In this document: one piece after another, positions 7,587-16,600 of the stretch
Position numbering within the stretch: the first letter of the stretch is position 1
Layout: the number at the start of each line of letters is the position of its first letter
NCBI RefSeq assembly: GCF_016428855.1
Contig: NZ_JAELTN010000002.1
Location: 1-64,000 of the forward strand
Source of the DNA: Pedobacter sp. ASV28
Lineage (GTDB): Bacteria > Bacteroidota > Bacteroidia > Sphingobacteriales > Sphingobacteriaceae
Length of the DNA: 64,000 nt
Direction of reading: 5' to 3'
Notes under the pieces: model-generated
Told to the model about the DNA's origin: nothing
The model's input: only the letters and a program-made list of their open reading frames with translations
Database searches by the model: none
Made by a program: the position numbers and the translations under genes

Positions 7587-8777
7587 TTTTGAATCTACAT
7601 TGAAGAGTTTTGCCTGTTCTTCTACATGTTCAAGGGTATGATAAACCTGGTATAAAGCTCTCGGTATATGGAAACATCCTTTCCATTTACCACCTTTTAA
7701 AGGTAGATAAACTTCACCACGCCTATTCAAATAACCAAACCATTCCCCACCATTCTCTCCATCCCTAAAATGCTTCCAAGTATATTGGTGCAATTTTTCA
7801 AACCATTCTGCACATTTTTCATTTTGGGTAAGGGCATAACCTTTAGCCATGGTCACCAAGGCTTCCACGTGTACCCACCATAATTTTTGATCCCATTCCA
7901 ACTGCTGTACCGGGTGCCCCTTAATATCTTTAAAATATAGAATGCCTTCGTATCGTTTATCCCAACCAAATTCCAATGCGGTAAAAGCAATCTCTAACGC
8001 TTTATTAATCAATTCTCCATCATTTCTTCTTACCGCTAAATCCATAATAAACCACATGGCCTCTATAATATGGCCCGGATTAACTACTCTACCCTCAAAG
8101 GAATCAGAAAAACTGCCATCATGATGGACATTCTCGAGGATCAGTCCTGAACTGGGTTGATAAAAGACAGACATTACTTCATGTAAGACTTCCTCTATTA
8201 GTCCATCTATTGTCGATTTATCCAACAAATGTTCCAATTCCAAAGACAGGTTGCAAAGTATCATTGGCAAGGAGAAGTTCTTTAATTCTCTGGTGCCAGG
8301 AAAAGCTTTAGCGTATTTTCCCTTCGGAGAATCTCTACGCTGCAATATTCTGTTAAATGTTTGTAGTGCAATAGCTGCATCTTCATCACGTTGGTTAATC
8401 TTGCACAAGGCCCCAAAGCCCATTGCGGCAAAACAATCAGAAAAAATATTATAAGGTTGTACCAAAGGTTTTCCCCTCTTGGTAAAAGAAAAATACCAAT
8501 CTCCATGTTCGTCCCTTCCGTTGGTTCTCATAAATGAAGCCCCTAGTTCGGCTATATCTAACCATTCCTGAAGGTTTTCCACCTTATCGAACAACATGGA
8601 GTAAGTCCATATTTGCCTACCTTGAAGCCAGGCAAACTTATCCGTATCAAACACTTTACCTGTTGCATCTAAACAGGTAAAATATCCTCCTGCATCTTTA
8701 TCCAACGAATTCTTGCTCCAAAAAGGAATGATCTCGTTTAGAAGTTCATTTCTGTATATATCTATATAGGTCTTCAT
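7584..8777 (-). CDS. N-acylglucosamine 2-epimerase (AGE/RnBP family)
   Basis: Cytoplasmic (alpha/alpha)6-barrel epimerase, 397 residues, expected to interconvert GlcNAc and ManNAc. The substrate-pocket motif FAWLQGRQIWTYS (about 48-60) matches the AGE/renin-binding-protein branch and not cellobiose 2-epimerases. The two catalytic His sit in NPGHIIEAMW (H236) and CFHIPRAL (H370), at nearly the same numbers as in characterised AGE enzymes. It is last of the ten-gene operon, 2 bp after DUF4434. AGE here, with GH20 across the locus, points to N-acetylhexosamine catabolism. No sialic-acid aldolase or sialidase is in the window, so the fate of ManNAc is open. Mannose 2-epimerase activity is the main alternative. 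Confidence 0.87.
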   Translation of the reverse strand: MKTYIDIYRNELLNEIIPFWSKNSLDKDAGGYFTCLDATGKVFDTDKFAWLQGRQIWTYSMLFDKVENLQEWLDIAELGASFMRTNGRDEHGDWYFSFTKRGKPLVQPYNIFSDCFAAMGFGALCKINQRDEDAAIALQTFNRILQRRDSPKGKYAKAFPGTRELKNFSLPMILCNLSLELEHLLDKSTIDGLIEEVLHEVMSVFYQPSSGLILENVHHDGSFSDSFEGRVVNPGHIIEAMWFIMDLAVRRNDGELINKALEIAFTALEFGWDKRYEGILYFKDIKGHPVQQLEWDQKLWWVHVEALVTMAKGYALTQNEKCAEWFEKLHQYTWKHFRDGENGGEWFGYLNRRGEVYLPLKGGKWKGCFHIPRALYQVYHTLEHVEEQAKLFNVDSK

Positions 8778-8779
8778 AT

Positions 8780-9712
8780 TTAAAATTGCTTTGCGTATTC
8801 CTGGTATCTGTTGTAAAGATGATGTGCCTGAATGTAAGCTGACTGAGGGCTCATAAAATGAGAGAATTCAAAAGTTATGGCCTTATCATAGCCGGCCTTC
8901 CTTGCTGCTTCAAGCTTCAATCTTAGTTTTTCGAACTTGATCGGTAAAAATTTGATGGGCATATCTCGGTCGAAACTTTCTGCATTAGTCCAGCATTGAA
9001 GGCCAAATTGGTCGGCCATCTTTTTATTTATTTCGAAAAAATCTTGAAGTTCATGATAATCTACATGACCATCCTGAAAAGCCACCGCATCTATGGATCC
9101 TTTTAGTCCGGAGAAGATTTCCGACCATTCTGCTTCATGTTCTTTTAATGAAACGGCATTTTCTTTTGCCAATTCTGCCGAAGCAGCCATTACTGCTTTT
9201 TTACCATCAATCCATGGAGAGATAAAAGTTGGCAAGTTATTGCTTACCCCTTTGCACTGTAAGCCCAGTGTATTAAAAGCCTCGGTAGCTCCCTTGGTAC
9301 GACGGCTGATCTCCATACTCAAATACCACCCACCAAAACTTTGATAATGTCCATATTTGGACCACACTTCATCTATCACATATCTGTTGGCATCAATTTC
9401 ATGCTGTAAATTCCCCGTATCCCAATAATGTCCGCTATCATACAAACCAAAATAGAATTTCATTCCATATTGATCGGCCAACTCCAAAAACAGCGCTACC
9501 AAATCAATGGGTGGCGCATAACAGCCAAACTTATCCTGAAGGTACACAGAAGGATAGGTGATAAACCTCCTATAACCACTTCTAATAAGGATCACCGTAT
9601 CAATCCCCATTGCTTTCATATGTGCAAAATCCTTAGCCCATTCCTCTTTTCCCCAATTTTGGTGAGGAATATCATGAGAAATCTCATCAATAAAAGTTCC
9701 CGTTATTCTCAT
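8780..9712 (-). CDS. DUF4434 family protein (TIM-barrel glycosidase-like)
   Basis: A 310-residue protein with no signal peptide. N-terminal ITGTFIDEISHDIPHQNWG, then KAMGIDTVILIRSGY and a GWYLSMEISR segment are the DUF4434 pattern, a predicted TIM barrel found in Bacteroidota carbohydrate loci and sometimes listed as putative glycoside hydrolase. Conserved acidic residues (E in SMEI, the later AFQDGH and TNAESF) could be catalytic, but this is inference from fold. The start codon overlaps the upstream SGNH gene by 4 bp and the end is 2 bp before the epimerase, so it is tightly coupled in the operon. A cytoplasmic role on an imported oligosaccharide is plausible. Confidence 0.78.
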   Translation of the reverse strand: MRITGTFIDEISHDIPHQNWGKEEWAKDFAHMKAMGIDTVILIRSGYRRFITYPSVYLQDKFGCYAPPIDLVALFLELADQYGMKFYFGLYDSGHYWDTGNLQHEIDANRYVIDEVWSKYGHYQSFGGWYLSMEISRRTKGATEAFNTLGLQCKGVSNNLPTFISPWIDGKKAVMAASAELAKENAVSLKEHEAEWSEIFSGLKGSIDAVAFQDGHVDYHELQDFFEINKKMADQFGLQCWTNAESFDRDMPIKFLPIKFEKLRLKLEAARKAGYDKAITFEFSHFMSPQSAYIQAHHLYNRYQEYAKQF

Positions 9713-10389
9713 AAATATTGTTTATCCTTTAAAAATTTTACCCAATTTATATAGGCGCTTGCCTTAAGATGTATACCATCCATTGTAAATTCTTTCTTTA
9801 ACACTCCATTTTCATCTTGAAACAATGGACAGATGTTAATATAGACCACCCCTTCTTCGGCAGCTAAGGCTTCGAGTTTTCGATTAAGGGCGGGCACTAA
9901 TACATTTCTATCTTTGGTATAAGCCTCTTTTGTCATCTCTTCATTAATAGGTAGTGCGCTTTCCAGGTAGATTTTTGTTTTAGGCGATTGCTGTTTTATT
10001 TTTCTGATAATGCGACGATAGTTATAGATACTGACTTCGTGAGGAAGCTTTCTGAACTGATCGTTGATACCGTCCATTAAATAAATGGCTTTTGGCTTCG
10101 CTTTCAAAATTTCATCCATTCGTGCTAAAATGCCAAATGAGTTATCTCCTCCAATGCCCCTGTTTACCACTGGGTATTTACTGTCGGCCAATAATTCTTG
10201 CCACTCGGCCCTTTCGGTAATGCTGTTGCCTAAAAAAACAATGGCATTTTTTGGAACAGGGGTTTTATCAAAATATTCCATCCGCTGCTGGTAGTACCAG
10301 TTGGCATAACTGCTGTCTATTTTAACGCTTTGTGCTTGGCTAACGCCGAAAAGTGCAGATGTGATGATGATTAGACTTAATTTTTTCAT
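9709..10389 (-). CDS. SGNH/GDSL hydrolase 1 (secreted esterase-like)
   Basis: A 226-residue SGNH hydrolase with a signal peptide ending SQAQ (residue 20). Block I is FLGNSIT (nucleophile S56), block II GIGGDNSFG, block III MDGINDQ in place of GxND, and block V DGIHL (D204, H207). Such enzymes remove O-acetyl groups from sugars, and in Bacteroidota sialic-acid loci they act as sialate O-acetylesterases; here the sugar is unknown. It is the downstream member of a tandem pair with the same length and motifs, 3 bp apart, so the pair looks like a duplication. Periplasmic location is likely. Confidence 0.85.
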   Translation of the reverse strand: MKKLSLIIITSALFGVSQAQSVKIDSSYANWYYQQRMEYFDKTPVPKNAIVFLGNSITERAEWQELLADSKYPVVNRGIGGDNSFGILARMDEILKAKPKAIYLMDGINDQFRKLPHEVSIYNYRRIIRKIKQQSPKTKIYLESALPINEEMTKEAYTKDRNVLVPALNRKLEALAAEEGVVYINICPLFQDENGVLKKEFTMDGIHLKASAYINWVKFLKDKQYL

Positions 10390-10392
10390 GGT

Positions 10393-11076
10393 TTATATCA
10401 CTTTCAGTCGTTTAAGTTCATTGGCCCAATACACATAGGATGCTTGACGCAGGTGCAGGCCGTCGATGCTCCACTCTTTCCTCAAGCTTCCCTTTTCATC
10501 TGCCAAAGCCGGATGCAGGTTGATGTAGGATACATTCATTTCTTTACATAGTGCCTCTAATTTCTGGTTCAAATCGTTTATTTTGCTATTTTTCACTTGG
10601 GCATAAATAGACGGGAGCATTGCCTCGTTAACCGGAAGTACGCTTTGCATGTATAACTTTGTTTTTGGTGATTGCGTTTTTACCATAACCATCATCCTCT
10701 TGAAGTTTTGAAGGATGACATCATTCGAAATGCCACGCTTCATATCATTTACGCCACTTAGCAAGAATATTCTTGCCGGCTTTGATTCCAACACTTCATC
10801 TAGGCGGGCCAGTATGCCATAAGTAACATCACCGCTGATACCTCGGTTAATAACCTTCTTTTTGGGAAACAGTTCCTGCCATTTCCCCCCCTCTGTGATG
10901 CTATTGCCCACAAAAACAATCTCCCCTTTACGGTTAGGCATTTTCCTGAAAAAATCAAGCCTTTGCGTATAATGCCCATTGATATAGCTGCTATCTATTG
11001 GGGCAGCTTCTTGGGCATTTGTTAAGCTTGCCAAGGCTATTAAACAAGCTGTACATATCAACTTTAACACTTTCAT
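10393..11076 (-). CDS. SGNH/GDSL hydrolase 2 (secreted esterase-like)
   Basis: A 227-residue paralogue of the next gene in the operon. Signal peptide ends TNAQ (residue 22). Block I FVGNSIT (S59), block II GISGDVTYG, block III LSGVNDM with a canonical Gly-x-Asn-Asp, block V DGLHL (D205, H208). This copy keeps the canonical block III that its sister has partly altered, so the two may have split specificities. It sits 4 bp after the permease gene. Expected activity is carbohydrate O-deacetylation in the periplasm. Confidence 0.86.
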   Translation of the reverse strand: MKVLKLICTACLIALASLTNAQEAAPIDSSYINGHYTQRLDFFRKMPNRKGEIVFVGNSITEGGKWQELFPKKKVINRGISGDVTYGILARLDEVLESKPARIFLLSGVNDMKRGISNDVILQNFKRMMVMVKTQSPKTKLYMQSVLPVNEAMLPSIYAQVKNSKINDLNQKLEALCKEMNVSYINLHPALADEKGSLRKEWSIDGLHLRQASYVYWANELKRLKVI

Positions 11077-11080
11077 CTCA

Positions 11081-12394
11081 TTATTTTTTAATCAATTCTC
11101 CTTTATTATCATCTCCGGGAGTTTCTTCTTCAGTTTTTTTTAAGGGCACTATCCATGTGGCTATAAAAGCTGGTATGGTGGCAATCAATACCCAGATAAA
11201 AAAATGTTTGTACCCCAAATAATCGCTGATGTAGCCACTGATCATGCTGGCCAAGGTATACCCGAAATAGGTGATGGCGCTACCAAAAGCATAATGTGCC
11301 ATTTGATACTTTCCAGGAGCAATTTGTTGCATAATAAAAAGGATTATGCCTATAAAACCAAAGCCATAGCCAAAATGCTCAATAGCCACAGCGCTACCAA
11401 TAATGAATAAGTTATCGGTTTGCGTAAATGCCAAATAAGCATAAGTAATAAATGGCAGATTGAAAAAGGCACATAGCATTAATAATGTTTTTCGAGTTAA
11501 GCCTTTGTTTGATACAAAATACCCCGCAGCTAAAGAACCTAGAACAAATGCAATGGTGCCGTAAATACCCGTAAGCATCCCTAAAACGGCTTCGCTAAGT
11601 TCTAAACCACCTACTGATTTTGTCGCTTTGAAAAATAGCGGCATGATCTTGATCGCCTGCCCCTCCGCAAATCGATATAAAATGATAAATAAAATACCAA
11701 ACCAAATGTGTTTCTTCCTAAAAAAGCTAGTGATCACATCACTTAAAGTTTGCCAAACCTGGGCCGTGGTTTGCACCGAAACTTGCGCTTGTGTTTGTGG
11801 TAAAAATTTCTTGTTATATAAGCCCAGTAAAAACATTACCGCAGCATAAACTAATAAAATAACAGCCCAAGCTTTTGTATTTCCGTACAGGGGAATAAGT
11901 ACTCCTACTAAAAACACCATACCACCATTTGAAAACAACTTGGCAAAATTGTAAAATGTACCTTGCCAGCCTACGTATTGAGCTTGCTGCTTATTGCTTA
12001 GCGATTGCAGGTATAAGCCGTCGGCAGCGATGTCTTGAGTAGCCCCTAAAAAAGCAATTAATAAAAAGACAATAACCGATGATGCGAAGAAATTATCTAA
12101 GAACAACAGGCCGGCAGCAATGGCAAACAGCAAACCACAAAGTATTTGAGAGATGTAGATATAAAACTTTTTGGTTTTATATAACTCCATAAAAGGCCCC
12201 CACAGCGGTTTAAAGCTCCAAGGCAAAATAATTATACCAGTGTATACGGTTATTTGGGTATCGGAGAAACCCATGTTTTTATACAATAGCGAAAGCAAAG
12301 TTCCTCCCAACACTAAATTGGGTAAGCCCATGGCAAACCATGTACTGGGTATCCAAAAAATTGGATTGATGTTTTTAGTTTTTGTTTGATCCAC
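11081..12394 (-). CDS. AmpG-like MFS permease
   Basis: A 437-residue 12-helix major facilitator. The segment FLGATQDIAADGLYLQSL (helix 4-5 region) is close to the SATQDI motif of AmpG, the importer of GlcNAc-anhydro-muropeptides, and the N-terminal WFAMGLPNLVLGGTL also fits that branch. In this operon it is the only inner-membrane transporter, so it should import the mono- or disaccharide produced in the periplasm, probably containing GlcNAc. The start codon is GTG (complement of 12392-12394); no nearby in-frame ATG seems better. An acidic and Lys-rich tail ends the protein. Confidence 0.82.
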   Translation of the reverse strand: MDQTKTKNINPIFWIPSTWFAMGLPNLVLGGTLLSLLYKNMGFSDTQITVYTGIIILPWSFKPLWGPFMELYKTKKFYIYISQILCGLLFAIAAGLLFLDNFFASSVIVFLLIAFLGATQDIAADGLYLQSLSNKQQAQYVGWQGTFYNFAKLFSNGGMVFLVGVLIPLYGNTKAWAVILLVYAAVMFLLGLYNKKFLPQTQAQVSVQTTAQVWQTLSDVITSFFRKKHIWFGILFIILYRFAEGQAIKIMPLFFKATKSVGGLELSEAVLGMLTGIYGTIAFVLGSLAAGYFVSNKGLTRKTLLMLCAFFNLPFITYAYLAFTQTDNLFIIGSAVAIEHFGYGFGFIGIILFIMQQIAPGKYQMAHYAFGSAITYFGYTLASMISGYISDYLGYKHFFIWVLIATIPAFIATWIVPLKKTEEETPGDDNKGELIKK

Positions 12395-12412
12395 TGTGTG
12401 TATTTTTTTGTT

Positions 12413-13801
12413 TTAGGTTTTCCAGAAAAATTTAATGCGTGTAAAAAATACAGTAACCATTGCAACTATACCTGTGAAAATAATACCTCTTGCAAAACCA
12501 ATGAAGGCACTTGTGTTCATGGCATCTAGCTGACCAGAAAGTGTAGTTATTTTGAGTAAAGGAATAAGCAATAGATTGCCAGCAGTATAGGCGATCATTG
12601 GGTTCTTGCCATTGCTAGCCAAAAATCCTATGATCGGTTTTAAATAACCTAGTTTTTCAACCAAACTAAATGACAGTAGCGTTAAGAACGAAAGGCCACT
12701 ACACACAAAGTAGTAACTGTAGGTTGAATAATCTTTTTTAATACCACCTTCATAGGCCTCAAAAAATAAACCCAATAACAATAGATAAGCACCAACGGTA
12801 ACCATTTTGTTAATAAGTACACTGTTTTCTTTCACCTGCCTCGAAAGCAGTAGCAGGCTAGCACAACCAATAAGGTTAAGCAGCAGGTTTATCTCTAAGG
12901 CCCTAGAAAATAGCCCCCATAGATTGATGGCTACCAAAGCGCTTGCAATAACCGCTATAGAAAGCATTACTTTTTTGGGCACTACCTTTCCATTCTTAAT
13001 TTTACTCTCTTTAATAAACCATTCGCCAGCAAACGTTCCTGGAATAATGATAAATAGGTATTTCAGATAATAAAATTTGTACAACCAGTCAACAGGCGTC
13101 CAGTTAAAAAGCAAATGATTAATACTTCCTTCTTCTTTAGAAGCAAGGAAAACAGCCATTACAAAAGGAAGAATGGCTATTCTCCACAATGGTTGATGAC
13201 GTGTAAAATACCAAATGAGGCCTCCAAAAAAGGCCATATTAGCCAATACAATAATGATGATATCGCTCTTATTTAAACTAAATTTACCATAAGAAAAGGA
13301 GTAAAAACATAGGAAACCAATAGCAACTAAAAGACCAAAAAGCTTGATGGCTATTGCTTTTTGTTTTTTGACAAATGCAGTCCAATTACCATACATTAAG
13401 AATAAACAGGCAAAGCCGGTAATAGAAGTAATATAGGTTATTAAAGAAGGTTCTTTTTCCATCACCCAAGCTCGGGCATGAAAGGTAAAAATAGCAAAAA
13501 GTGCCAAAAGGACCATTCTGCTAAATAATTGTATAAAAATTCGATAAAAAGGCAGCTCATCCACTTTTTTATGCAAAGCCAAAGGGATGGCAGCACCCAT
13601 TGAAAAAAGGAAAAATGGGAATACAAGATCTACCCAGGTAATTCCCGGAATAGCTGGGTTGAAAGCATGGGTTGGTGGTGGTGTTTGCGCATGGAACATC
13701 CAAGCCGGCAGAATATCGCCAAAGGCAATGCTGCTTGAGAGTACCATGCAAAGGATAGCTAATCCCCTAAAAGCATCCAGACTATTTAAACGTTTGTTCA
13801 T
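12413..13801 (-). CDS. DUF5009 / HGSNAT-like multi-pass acyltransferase
   Basis: Inner-membrane protein of about 462 residues with some ten or more helices. The N-terminal signature RLNSLDAFRGLAILCM and the following GITWVDLVFPFFLFSMGAAIP are those of DUF5009/DUF1624, homologous to lysosomal heparan-alpha-glucosaminide N-acetyltransferase, which passes acetyl from acetyl-CoA across the membrane to glucosamine. A role re-N-acetylating periplasmic glucosamine is therefore attractive but unproven. I chose ATG at 13799-13801 (MNKRLNS); the longer frame from 13837 begins inside a hairpin and lacks family similarity. The gene follows the DUF5017 lipoprotein after a 25-base hairpin. Confidence 0.82.
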   Translation of the reverse strand: MNKRLNSLDAFRGLAILCMVLSSSIAFGDILPAWMFHAQTPPPTHAFNPAIPGITWVDLVFPFFLFSMGAAIPLALHKKVDELPFYRIFIQLFSRMVLLALFAIFTFHARAWVMEKEPSLITYITSITGFACLFLMYGNWTAFVKKQKAIAIKLFGLLVAIGFLCFYSFSYGKFSLNKSDIIIIVLANMAFFGGLIWYFTRHQPLWRIAILPFVMAVFLASKEEGSINHLLFNWTPVDWLYKFYYLKYLFIIIPGTFAGEWFIKESKIKNGKVVPKKVMLSIAVIASALVAINLWGLFSRALEINLLLNLIGCASLLLLSRQVKENSVLINKMVTVGAYLLLLGLFFEAYEGGIKKDYSTYSYYFVCSGLSFLTLLSFSLVEKLGYLKPIIGFLASNGKNPMIAYTAGNLLLIPLLKITTLSGQLDAMNTSAFIGFARGIIFTGIVAMVTVFFTRIKFFWKT

Positions 13802-13813
13802 ATTTTTTAAAGA

Positions 13814-13838
13814 TTTGCAGGGTATTTCTCCCTGCAAA
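13814..13838 (-). promoter_or_regulatory. Intercistronic hairpin between the SusCD part and downstream genes
   Basis: Perfect 9-bp stem TTTGCAGGG/CCCTGCAAA with a 7-nt loop, in the 40-bp gap between the DUF5017 stop and the DUF5009 start. No clear U-tract follows on the minus strand, so it is more likely an mRNA-stability or processing hairpin that separates abundant susCD mRNA from the enzyme genes than a full terminator. Confidence 0.6.
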
Positions 13839-13841
13839 CAC

Positions 13842-14753
13842 TTATTTTATTGTAATGGTTAACTCTTTTACCGTTTCTTTGATGTTTCCATTTAAGCCAT
13901 TTTTTCCCACAAATGTTACCGTATAAGTACCAGACTGATTAAACTTATATTTATAGTTTTTCATTCTATCGGTATAAGCTTTTATGCCCATACCCAAGTC
14001 AGGACTAACTTTACTGGGAAATAAGGCCCTACTTACCGCCCAATCTTCAGATTCGTTTAGCGTACTGTTTGGTGCAAAATATAGAAAGGGAGTGGTTGTC
14101 TGTATAGTCCATTTGTTGGCCGTATTTTTAACATCAATAGCAAGCCAACCGGCCGACGTTACATTAGCAATTACCGAAGCCCCATTTATCGTTTTATTGG
14201 TAAGGTTAAAAGCAGGCACTCTCCATGTTCTACCACCCAACGCTGCAGTGGTACTTGCTTGTCCTATCCATCTCCATGCGAAGAAAATCGGCTTTCCAGA
14301 AACAGGCAGATCAGAAAGATCTACATCACTAGAGGCCGTAACCACACCTACTGCCCCTGCGGCAGCTGAAGATAAAGTAAAGCGATTGGTAATATCCGTC
14401 CAGGTAGCCTTATTGATGCCATCTACAGTATATAGATTATCAAAATCGGTAGAGTATAAAAGACTTAGATTATTGGTCTGTGTACCATATAAAACTTGGG
14501 TAGAAATATTTAAATGTAATTTCCCATCATTTGATTCTAACCTATTTCTATATCTATACTCTTTACCAACTTCTCCAGAGTAAAAACCTATTACATCTGC
14601 ATAACCTTCTATTTGAAATTCAACAGAATCTGCTACATTATATTCTGTTTTTGCTATGCTCACATTAAATGTTGGCTCATCAGGTGCATTTTTTTTACAG
14701 GCATATATCGCCGGAATTAATAGCAGGCCAAGTATATATTTTAATTTATTCAT
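13842..14753 (-). CDS. DUF5017 surface lipoprotein (probable glycan-binding protein)
   Basis: A 303-residue lipoprotein with lipobox IYACKK (Cys19). The domain beginning FNVSIAKTEYNVADSVEFQ and FQIEGYADVIGFYSGEVG matches DUF5017, an immunoglobulin-like domain of SusE-position surface glycan-binding proteins. A C-terminal beta domain ends with GTYTVTFVGKN. It is directly downstream of susD (29 bp), the usual place for SusE/F-like lipoproteins that hold the glycan on the outer surface. Ligand unknown. Confidence 0.78.
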   Translation of the reverse strand: MNKLKYILGLLLIPAIYACKKNAPDEPTFNVSIAKTEYNVADSVEFQIEGYADVIGFYSGEVGKEYRYRNRLESNDGKLHLNISTQVLYGTQTNNLSLLYSTDFDNLYTVDGINKATWTDITNRFTLSSAAAGAVGVVTASSDVDLSDLPVSGKPIFFAWRWIGQASTTAALGGRTWRVPAFNLTNKTINGASVIANVTSAGWLAIDVKNTANKWTIQTTTPFLYFAPNSTLNESEDWAVSRALFPSKVSPDLGMGIKAYTDRMKNYKYKFNQSGTYTVTFVGKNGLNGNIKETVKELTITIK

Positions 14754-14782
14754 GACAATATTTTTTTACGGTTAATAATATA

Positions 14783-16582
14783 TTACCAACCTTTATTCGG
14801 AATAATCAATTTGTTTAAACTTAGTTCTGCTGCAGGAATGGCAAACAAGGTATCTTTTTCGGAAACATTTTGCCCTGATTTTGCAGCATAAGTATAAGCA
14901 GAAGGAGCTGTTGTTGAAATTTCATTCGCGATGCTCTTCATCGTCGAATAAAACTGTCCCCAACGGATCAGGTCAAATCTTCTTAAGCCTTCATAGCCCA
15001 GCTCTAAAGATCTTTCTTTTCTCACTGCTGCACGGAAATCATCTTTTGTAGCCGTATTTGCTAAAGTCAAATCATGGTTGGCCGTTTGTGTATTGGTAAG
15101 TACGGCAGTTGCTGTGGCCCCTGTTCCTGCACCTCCAGAGAAAGTGACAGTCGGTGCAGAGGTATAGCCAGTGCCCATATCGGTAATATACACCGCCGAA
15201 ACCCTATTTGAAGCAATTACAGCCGTAGCTTTAGCTCCTGTTCCGCCACCACCACTGATTGTGACTGTTGGAGCAGCTGTGTACCCACTTCCGCCGGCCG
15301 TAACACTGATAGATTTTACCAATTCGAAATTAACTAAAGTCTTTCCAAAAGCACGACGACGAACTTCGTTGACGGCATCGAAAGCCTTAGTTGTCGGGAC
15401 ATTATTTATTTCGTTTTCGGCTTCGGCCAGCATTAACAATACATCGGCATATCTTAACAAGGGAAAGTTAATGCTCGTGGTACCATTGAATTTGGGTGTA
15501 GCTGTTTCATATTCACGGCGCCATTTAGCATCATAACGATTATAGATTTGAGTTGGCCCATACCCTATTCGAGAATTATCTGTACCGTAGTAATAAGGAC
15601 TAATATTCCAGTCTCTTCTTAAATCGCCGTCTTCAAAACTATTGTAGTATCTTTCTGTAGCGTGTTTTGCACCATAGCTATAACCTATAGTTGCATTTGC
15701 GCCAATACCATTGATAGAACCTAAGGAACCTTCTTCTTCTTGTGTCCCATTCTTTTTGTTAAATTCCACTTCCCAAATCACTTCTTTGGTATCGTATTTA
15801 TCTTGGCACATATTAATAAATACTTGTGAATAACTTGGATTTAGGCTATGGCCTGCAGTTTTCACTTTTTCTGCCCACTTGACCACTTCTGCATAGCGAG
15901 AAGCATCATTCAGTGGAGCTCCGGCCATTTTAAGGTTAACACGTGCCAAAATTCCCCAAACTACAGATTTAGTAACACGACTACCGTAGGTATAGTTGGC
16001 AATTGGATTTACCATATCTGCGGCTTTTTCCATATCACTTACAATTTGTGCGTAAATGGTTTTATATGGCGTGTTGGCAAAGTTCACATCAGATGGAGAT
16101 TTTGTTGCATTTAAACGCAGCGGAACATTACCCCAGTTACTAGTCAAAATGAAATAATAATAGGCTCTTAAAAATAAAGCTTCTCCTTTGGCCGCATTTT
16201 TCTTTGTAGCATCCATCGTCGCTTTGTCGATATTTTCCAGAAGCATATTAGCCCTATTGATACCGTTATACAAGGTAGTCCAAGCATCGGTAAGCTTTGT
16301 ATCGGAAGGATTGTAATTGTACAAACCTATATCTTGTGTCCATGAGGATAGTGCAATAAATGCATCATCTGCCACATCCATTTCAAAATAAAAGTTCCTA
16401 CCATACGTGGCGCTTTTACCTAGAACATCGTATACACCCGTTAGTGCTGCATTAATGTCTGCTTCTGTATTGTAATAATTGGCCGGTGCCAATGAATCGG
16501 TAGGGGCTATTTCTAAGAACTTTTTACAAGAACTCAGTGTGATTACCGAAATAAATAATAGAATTAAAATACGTTTCATCAT
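14783..16582 (-). CDS. SusD/RagB-family starch-binding-like lipoprotein with an internal repeat insertion
   Basis: Outer-surface lipoprotein partner of SusC, 599 residues, lipobox LSSCKK (Cys19). Typical SusD features: [10 protein letters not shown] near the N-terminus, TPR-like [18 protein letters not shown], the C-terminal [22 protein letters not shown] and the closing [11 protein letters not shown]. Between residues about 427 and 495 is an insertion of two 30-residue Gly/Thr-rich repeats ([19 protein letters not shown] and [19 protein letters not shown]) that ordinary SusD proteins lack, just before the conserved RKERSLE motif. It is 18 bp after susC, so the pair forms the canonical glycan pump. 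The specific glycan cannot be read from sequence. Confidence 0.93.
   Translation of the reverse strand: MMKRILILLFISVITLSSCKKFLEIAPTDSLAPANYYNTEADINAALTGVYDVLGKSATYGRNFYFEMDVADDAFIALSSWTQDIGLYNYNPSDTKLTDAWTTLYNGINRANMLLENIDKATMDATKKNAAKGEALFLRAYYYFILTSNWGNVPLRLNATKSPSDVNFANTPYKTIYAQIVSDMEKAADMVNPIANYTYGSRVTKSVVWGILARVNLKMAGAPLNDASRYAEVVKWAEKVKTAGHSLNPSYSQVFINMCQDKYDTKEVIWEVEFNKKNGTQEEEGSLGSINGIGANATIGYSYGAKHATERYYNSFEDGDLRRDWNISPYYYGTDNSRIGYGPTQIYNRYDAKWRREYETATPKFNGTTSINFPLLRYADVLLMLAEAENEINNVPTTKAFDAVNEVRRRAFGKTLVNFELVKSISVTAGGSGYTAAPTVTISGGGGTGAKATAVIASNRVSAVYITDMGTGYTSAPTVTFSGGAGTGATATAVLTNTQTANHDLTLANTATKDDFRAAVRKERSLELGYEGLRRFDLIRWGQFYSTMKSIANEISTTAPSAYTYAAKSGQNVSEKDTLFAIPAAELSLNKLIIPNKGW
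15098..15304 (-). repeat. Two 30-residue coding repeats inside SusD
   Basis: Copies at 15215-15304 and 15098-15187 encode 30-residue units identical at 21 of 30 positions, separated by 9 residues. Shared core: GYT(A/S)APTVT(I/F)SGG(G/A)GTGA. The core resembles glycine-rich beta-repeats found in secreted and phage structural proteins. This is a protein-level duplication inserted in the susD frame. Confidence 0.9.
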
Positions 16583-16600
16583 TTTATCAAATTAATATGA

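Noticed and set aside
12413..13837. Longer DUF5009 frame starting at 13837
   Set aside because: The added 12 residues lie on the intercistronic hairpin; the protein family begins at the Met encoded at 13799-13801.
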